43,874 bases of DNA from CBDVBD01 sp965372135 (GTDB lineage Bacteria; Electryoneota; RPQS01; CBDVBD01), in NCBI GenBank assembly GCA_965372135.1, contig CBDVBD010000007.1:1-43874 (forward strand), read 5' to 3'. The notes beneath the pieces were generated by a model. It was not told the DNA's origin. It saw only the letters and a program-made list of their open reading frames with translations, and made no database searches. Both the position numbers and the translations under genes were made by a program. Positions 41,584 through 43,874 of the stretch are shown here, in pieces (positions within the stretch are counted from its first letter, which is position 1; every line of letters starts with the position of its first letter).

Positions 41584-42375
41584 TTATTTATAATATAATT
41601 CCGGACGGCGGTCATCCCAAAGATGGTTGCCGGGTGTGATCTGTTTGTCCCGTGCCACTGATATATCAATTTCCGTGACTTTAGCTACTGATTCTTCTTC
41701 AGTTGCGGAAAGTAACAGCGTACCGTGAGGGTTGTAAGAAACACTTTGACCGATGAAATGGTAGGAAATATCACCGGCTGATTCGCCGCCGGTACGGTTG
41801 GATGTTATTGTAAATACACGGTTTTCGATGCTGCGAGTGCGCATGGCGAGCGGGGCATGGGGAAGCACCAGATTGGCTGGATGTGCAATAATATCAGCGC
41901 TTTGTATGGAAAGGCTGCGGGCAGTTTCCGGATAAATCCAATCATAACATATCATTATCCCCACATTTGCCTCACCGATTTTCCACACACGCGGAGGATC
42001 ATTTCCCGGCGTAAATGCAGTTTTTTCACGGTGAAACAGATGAATTTTCCGATAGACACCCACCACATCTCCAGCACTGGAAATCGCAATGGCGGAATTG
42101 TATATATTATCGTCACTTAACTCGGGAAAACCGGCGACAAAAGCGGAATTTAGGCGGGCAGCCAACTCTTGTAACCTCTGTATTGACCTACCATTAGGAA
42201 CTGATTCCGCCCACTTAAAAAGTTGATCGCGGTCGCGAAACAGGTAACCGGAAGTGACTAATTCCGGTAATACCCAGAGGTCGGCAGCCTGCGAGCCGAT
42301 GAGATCGCCCGCCCGGTCTATGTTTTCCGGACCTGCGCCCCGTTCCGGTGAAAATTGTACGAAGCCTACTCTCAT
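41584..42375 (-). CDS. Nitrilase-superfamily carbon-nitrogen hydrolase
   Basis: 263 residues of the nitrilase/omega-amidase family, usual length 260-300. The triad is E38 in VLPELVTSGY, K110 in VYRKIHLF and C143 in IMICYDWIYPE. It hydrolyses an amide or carbamoyl compound in the cytoplasm; the specific substrate (omega-amide, N-carbamoylputrescine or other) is not clear. The start is ATG 42375 (MRVGFVQF) because the frame upstream is a T-rich leader that would encode a meaningless Phe-rich stretch. The leader has no Shine-Dalgarno-like purine run at all, unusual in this window. Confidence 0.9.
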   Translation of the reverse strand: MRVGFVQFSPERGAGPENIDRAGDLIGSQAADLWVLPELVTSGYLFRDRDQLFKWAESVPNGRSIQRLQELAARLNSAFVAGFPELSDDNIYNSAIAISSAGDVVGVYRKIHLFHREKTAFTPGNDPPRVWKIGEANVGIMICYDWIYPETARSLSIQSADIIAHPANLVLPHAPLAMRTRSIENRVFTITSNRTGGESAGDISYHFIGQSVSYNPHGTLLLSATEEESVAKVTEIDISVARDKQITPGNHLWDDRRPELYYK

Positions 42376-42466
42376 GAAAAAAACTGAAAAAATCTGGAAA
42401 AAATGAAAAGAAAACGAAAAGAAATAGAAAAAAACCGGTAAAAAACAGCGAAAAAAATGACAAAGC
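42376..42466 (-). promoter_or_regulatory. T-rich leader without ribosome site ahead of the nitrilase gene
   Basis: On the minus strand the 90 nt before the nitrilase ATG are runs of four to eight T broken by single C, G or A. On the plus strand the tract reads as GAAAA-type repeats. It has no GGAG-like sequence. Such U-rich leaders can be bound by ribosomal protein S1 in other bacteria; that role here is inference. Confidence 0.5.
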
Positions 42467-42494
42467 GTAATTCTATTACACGTAATAGAATTAC
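42467..42494 (-). terminator. 13-bp AT-rich palindrome, probable terminator of the GEVFG gene
   Basis: GTAATTCTATTAC (42467-42479) and GTAATAGAATTAC (42482-42494) are perfect arms separated by only 2 nt. Read on the minus strand the stem is followed by GCTTTGTCATTTTTTT. It lies 13 nt past the stop of the 98-residue gene. The AT-rich stem and near-zero loop are unusual for a terminator; a protein-binding site is possible. Confidence 0.55.
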
Positions 42495-42507
42495 ACAAAT
42501 CGGCGAG

Positions 42508-42804
42508 TTACGCTTGACGTTTCAGAATCATGATGTTGGAGCCGAACACCTCGCCGATGCCACAAACCTGCCACCCTTCGATTTCCTTGTCGGCGATGAT
42601 CGATTCCGCCTTTTTCCGGTCTTTCAGCAGGACGGAAATCATTTCATGGTGGTAAGCGCTGCCGTCGTTGACCATCACAAGTAACACGTTTCCAAACACT
42701 TCCCCCAATGCGGCAACACTCCAGCCTTCCTGTTCGGCGCCTTCGATGAGCGTGGCTAAGCCCTCTCTGCTTTTCCACATGGCGGGGATGATTTTGTGTT
42801 CCAT
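42508..42804 (-). CDS. Small internally duplicated 'GEVFG' protein
   Basis: 98 residues, unrecognised. It consists of two similar halves: LIEGAEQEGWSVAALGEVFG (19-38) and IIADKEIEGWQVCGIGEVFG (69-88), 50 residues apart, each followed by a hydrophobic strand (NVLLVM and SNIMIL). The EGW core resembles DUF4177-type small domains, which pair a helix with an EGWELV strand; this is a loose likeness. No signal peptide or membrane helix, so it is probably cytoplasmic. The ATG at 42804 has AGGA 5 nt upstream; an ORF extension to 42837 lies in the repeat array. Its promoter probably lies in the octamer repeat region. Confidence 0.7.
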   Translation of the reverse strand: MEHKIIPAMWKSREGLATLIEGAEQEGWSVAALGEVFGNVLLVMVNDGSAYHHEMISVLLKDRKKAESIIADKEIEGWQVCGIGEVFGSNIMILKRQA

Positions 42805-42827
42805 GGTTTTCCTAAGGATTATTCGAA

Positions 42828-42864
42828 AAGTTGACAAGTTAACAAGTTGGAAAGTTAGAAAGTT
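42828..42864. repeat. Octamer repeat, five AAGTT units at 8-bp period
   Basis: AAGTT starts at 42828, 42836, 42844, 42852 and 42860, exactly 8 bp apart, with 3-nt variable spacers. It lies just upstream of the 98-residue gene. The minus-strand copy reads AACTT every 8 bp. Confidence 0.8.
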
Positions 42865-42912
42865 ATGTCGGCTTTCTTCGTAACCCGATATAAGGTGCCC
42901 CCCCTTTTATTC

Positions 42913-42963
42913 CCCCCCGGAAACCAGGGGGGGAGGTCTGGATCCCGCATCTAGTGCGGGATG
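42913..42963. repeat. REP-like intergenic palindromes
   Basis: Two adjacent hairpins: seven C (42913-42919) with seven G (42928-42934) around GGAAACCA, and ATCCCGCA (42943-42950) with TGCGGGAT (42956-42963) around TCTAG. The 'TCTGGATCCCGCA...TGCGGGATGACAG' form is the look of dispersed REP-like elements known from many bacteria. One copy only in this window. Confidence 0.65.
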
Positions 42964-42978
42964 ACAGTTTGCGAATTG

Positions 42979-43874
42979 TTATTCCGGGAAGCCGGGGGCG
43001 GTGTGGGTGGCGGAGGTGGATCGATGTAACCATCCGCCGATTATGTCCTCTCCCGCCACGGTACGACGTAACCGGTTTATGGCGTTTTCCTTGAAGGCAT
43101 CATCATTAAATTCAATGCCATAGATCAGCTCGTAGAAGATGATGCGTTTGGCATTAAAGGCGACGCGCTTCCGGAAATTATCGTCAGTAATAAGATGGTA
43201 ATTTCTTATGATTATGTCAAGGAAATCCTGTCCGAATTCCGAGAGTAAACAACAGAAATCCCAGGCGGGATCACCGAAATTCGTTTCCTCGAAGTCTATG
43301 ATTCCACAGATTTTATCAGCGTCCGGGTCGATCAGGATATTAGAACCATCGAAATCACCGTGAGTAAGCACTGGCTCGAACTGGTACACATGCTCGTTCG
43401 CCATGAATTCCTGGAACAGGGACCGGGTCCATTTCTGCAGGGATCGATCGAGGACCGGGAAGGCGACTTTTTGCATTTTGTTATAGAAGTCGGTGAGGAA
43501 GAATTTGTATTGATTGGGGCGGAATTCGGTGGTGTGTTTTTCCAGATCGGGGGATCGGGGAACGCGGTGGAGTTCAGTCACGATGGTGCCGATTTGGGAC
43601 GCTAAGCGTTGGAGTTGATGAGGTTTCAATTGGCAGCTTTCCAAGCCTATACCGGGCAGCTTCCGGTAACCTGCCACCGGATAGGGGAATTGGGAGCAGC
43701 CGTCGGATTGGTAGATATATTCGGGGATGGGTGTGGTGAAGTGGTTTTTTAGAATCCGGCAGATTTGGATTTCGTGGAGGAGGACATCGCCGGTAAAGCC
43801 ATGGGGGAATTTGAAGACCAGGTGGTGGTTGATTTCGAAGACGCGGTGGGTGCCGCCGCCCAGGAATCGTATAG
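42979..43874 (-). CDS. APH-type phosphotransferase/kinase, 5' end beyond the window
   Basis: At least 298 residues; the frame stays open to the right edge, so the gene's start is off the window. A GTG at 43677 is not the true start: the upstream frame encodes FLGGGTHRVFEINHHLVFKFP-like nucleotide-loop and strand sequence and then QFPYPVAGYRKLPG, typical of the aminoglycoside phosphotransferase/choline kinase fold. The catalytic loop is LTHGDFDGSNILI (H-x-D-x4-N) and the metal Asp is in GIIDFEETNFGDPAWDF. Such kinases phosphorylate small hydroxylated or amino compounds; resistance is only one of many roles. The last ~20 residues (STSATHTAPGFPE) are low-complexity. Confidence 0.88.
   Translation of the reverse strand, partial: IRFLGGGTHRVFEINHHLVFKFPHGFTGDVLLHEIQICRILKNHFTTPIPEYIYQSDGCSQFPYPVAGYRKLPGIGLESCQLKPHQLQRLASQIGTIVTELHRVPRSPDLEKHTTEFRPNQYKFFLTDFYNKMQKVAFPVLDRSLQKWTRSLFQEFMANEHVYQFEPVLTHGDFDGSNILIDPDADKICGIIDFEETNFGDPAWDFCCLLSEFGQDFLDIIIRNYHLITDDNFRKRVAFNAKRIIFYELIYGIEFNDDAFKENAINRLRRTVAGEDIIGGWLHRSTSATHTAPGFPE

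Noticed and set aside
43675..43677. GTG start for the APH-type kinase
   Set aside because: The frame continues open to the window edge with recognisable kinase N-lobe sequence, so this codon is an internal Val.

Overview
The window reads as a chromosomal segment of a Gram-negative bacterium, most likely an uncultured lineage of the Fibrobacteres-Chlorobi-Bacteroidetes (FCB) side of the tree (KSB1, Marinimicrobia, Calditrichaeota, Zixibacteria and similar groups). The clues are two secreted proteins ending in a 'YPNPFN' FlgD-like/type IX-style sorting domain (251-1432 and 25490-27187), an LptF/LptG-family permease and several outer-membrane-barrel-like proteins. The exact phylum is inference. 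I saw no tRNA, rRNA, CRISPR array, phage or IS element.

Layout. 1-4.2 kb: a secreted sorting-domain protein, then a tdh-kbl threonine-to-glycine operon with a strong promoter. 4.3-8.2 kb: two divergent polytopic membrane proteins; the second has an AftB-like glycosyltransferase-C N-terminus joined to a TPR tail. 8.3-10.4 kb: a class V (alanine/serine-glyoxylate type) aminotransferase and a NYN/LabA-type protein. 10.6-17.3 kb: a tightly packed minus-strand operon starting with gltX and lptG, linked by 4-bp ATGA overlaps to four unannotated exported proteins, at least three of them barrel-like. 17.4-19.6 kb: a PEGA-repeat envelope protein and a small exported membrane protein. 19.9-21.9 kb: two tandem phosphate butyryl/acetyltransferase paralogues. 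22.1-25.4 kb: a 1105-residue secreted subtilase. 25.5-39.4 kb: twelve co-directional minus-strand genes (tldD, tldE/pmbA, HAD phosphatase, DJ-1/PfpI protein, polX, M24 peptidase, phosphohexomutase, CsgG-like protein, pyrimidine-nucleoside phosphorylase, radical SAM protein, a degenerate hydrogenase-protease homologue, a secreted metalloprotease). 39.7-41.5 kb: a Na/phosphate cotransporter with its PhoU partner. 41.6-43.9 kb: a nitrilase-family amidase, a small internally duplicated protein, a cluster of intergenic repeats and a partial APH-type kinase running off the right edge.

How the parts work together. Tdh and Kbl convert threonine to glycine plus acetyl-CoA, and the aminotransferase could link glycine, glyoxylate and alanine/serine. 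The gltX-lptG operon joins a housekeeping enzyme to lipid export and outer-membrane proteins. NptA-type transporter plus PhoU is a known pairing for phosphate uptake or export control. Most of the long minus-strand cluster is housekeeping in nature and I see no single pathway in it.

Sigma-70-like promoters are readable in front of several operons with a recurring pattern: TTGA(C/T/A)N, a 17-bp spacer and TA(T/C)(A/C)TT, often with CG just before the -10. The three convergent gene junctions each carry a strong hairpin. The features I find most unusual are substitutions at key residues in otherwise recognisable enzymes (a Tdh without structural-zinc cysteines, a PolX with Gln for the third catalytic Asp, a HybD-like protein without the three nickel ligands), the small duplicated GEVFG protein with its repeat-rich surroundings, and the AftB-like/TPR fusion. 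I found no clearly new multi-gene system.
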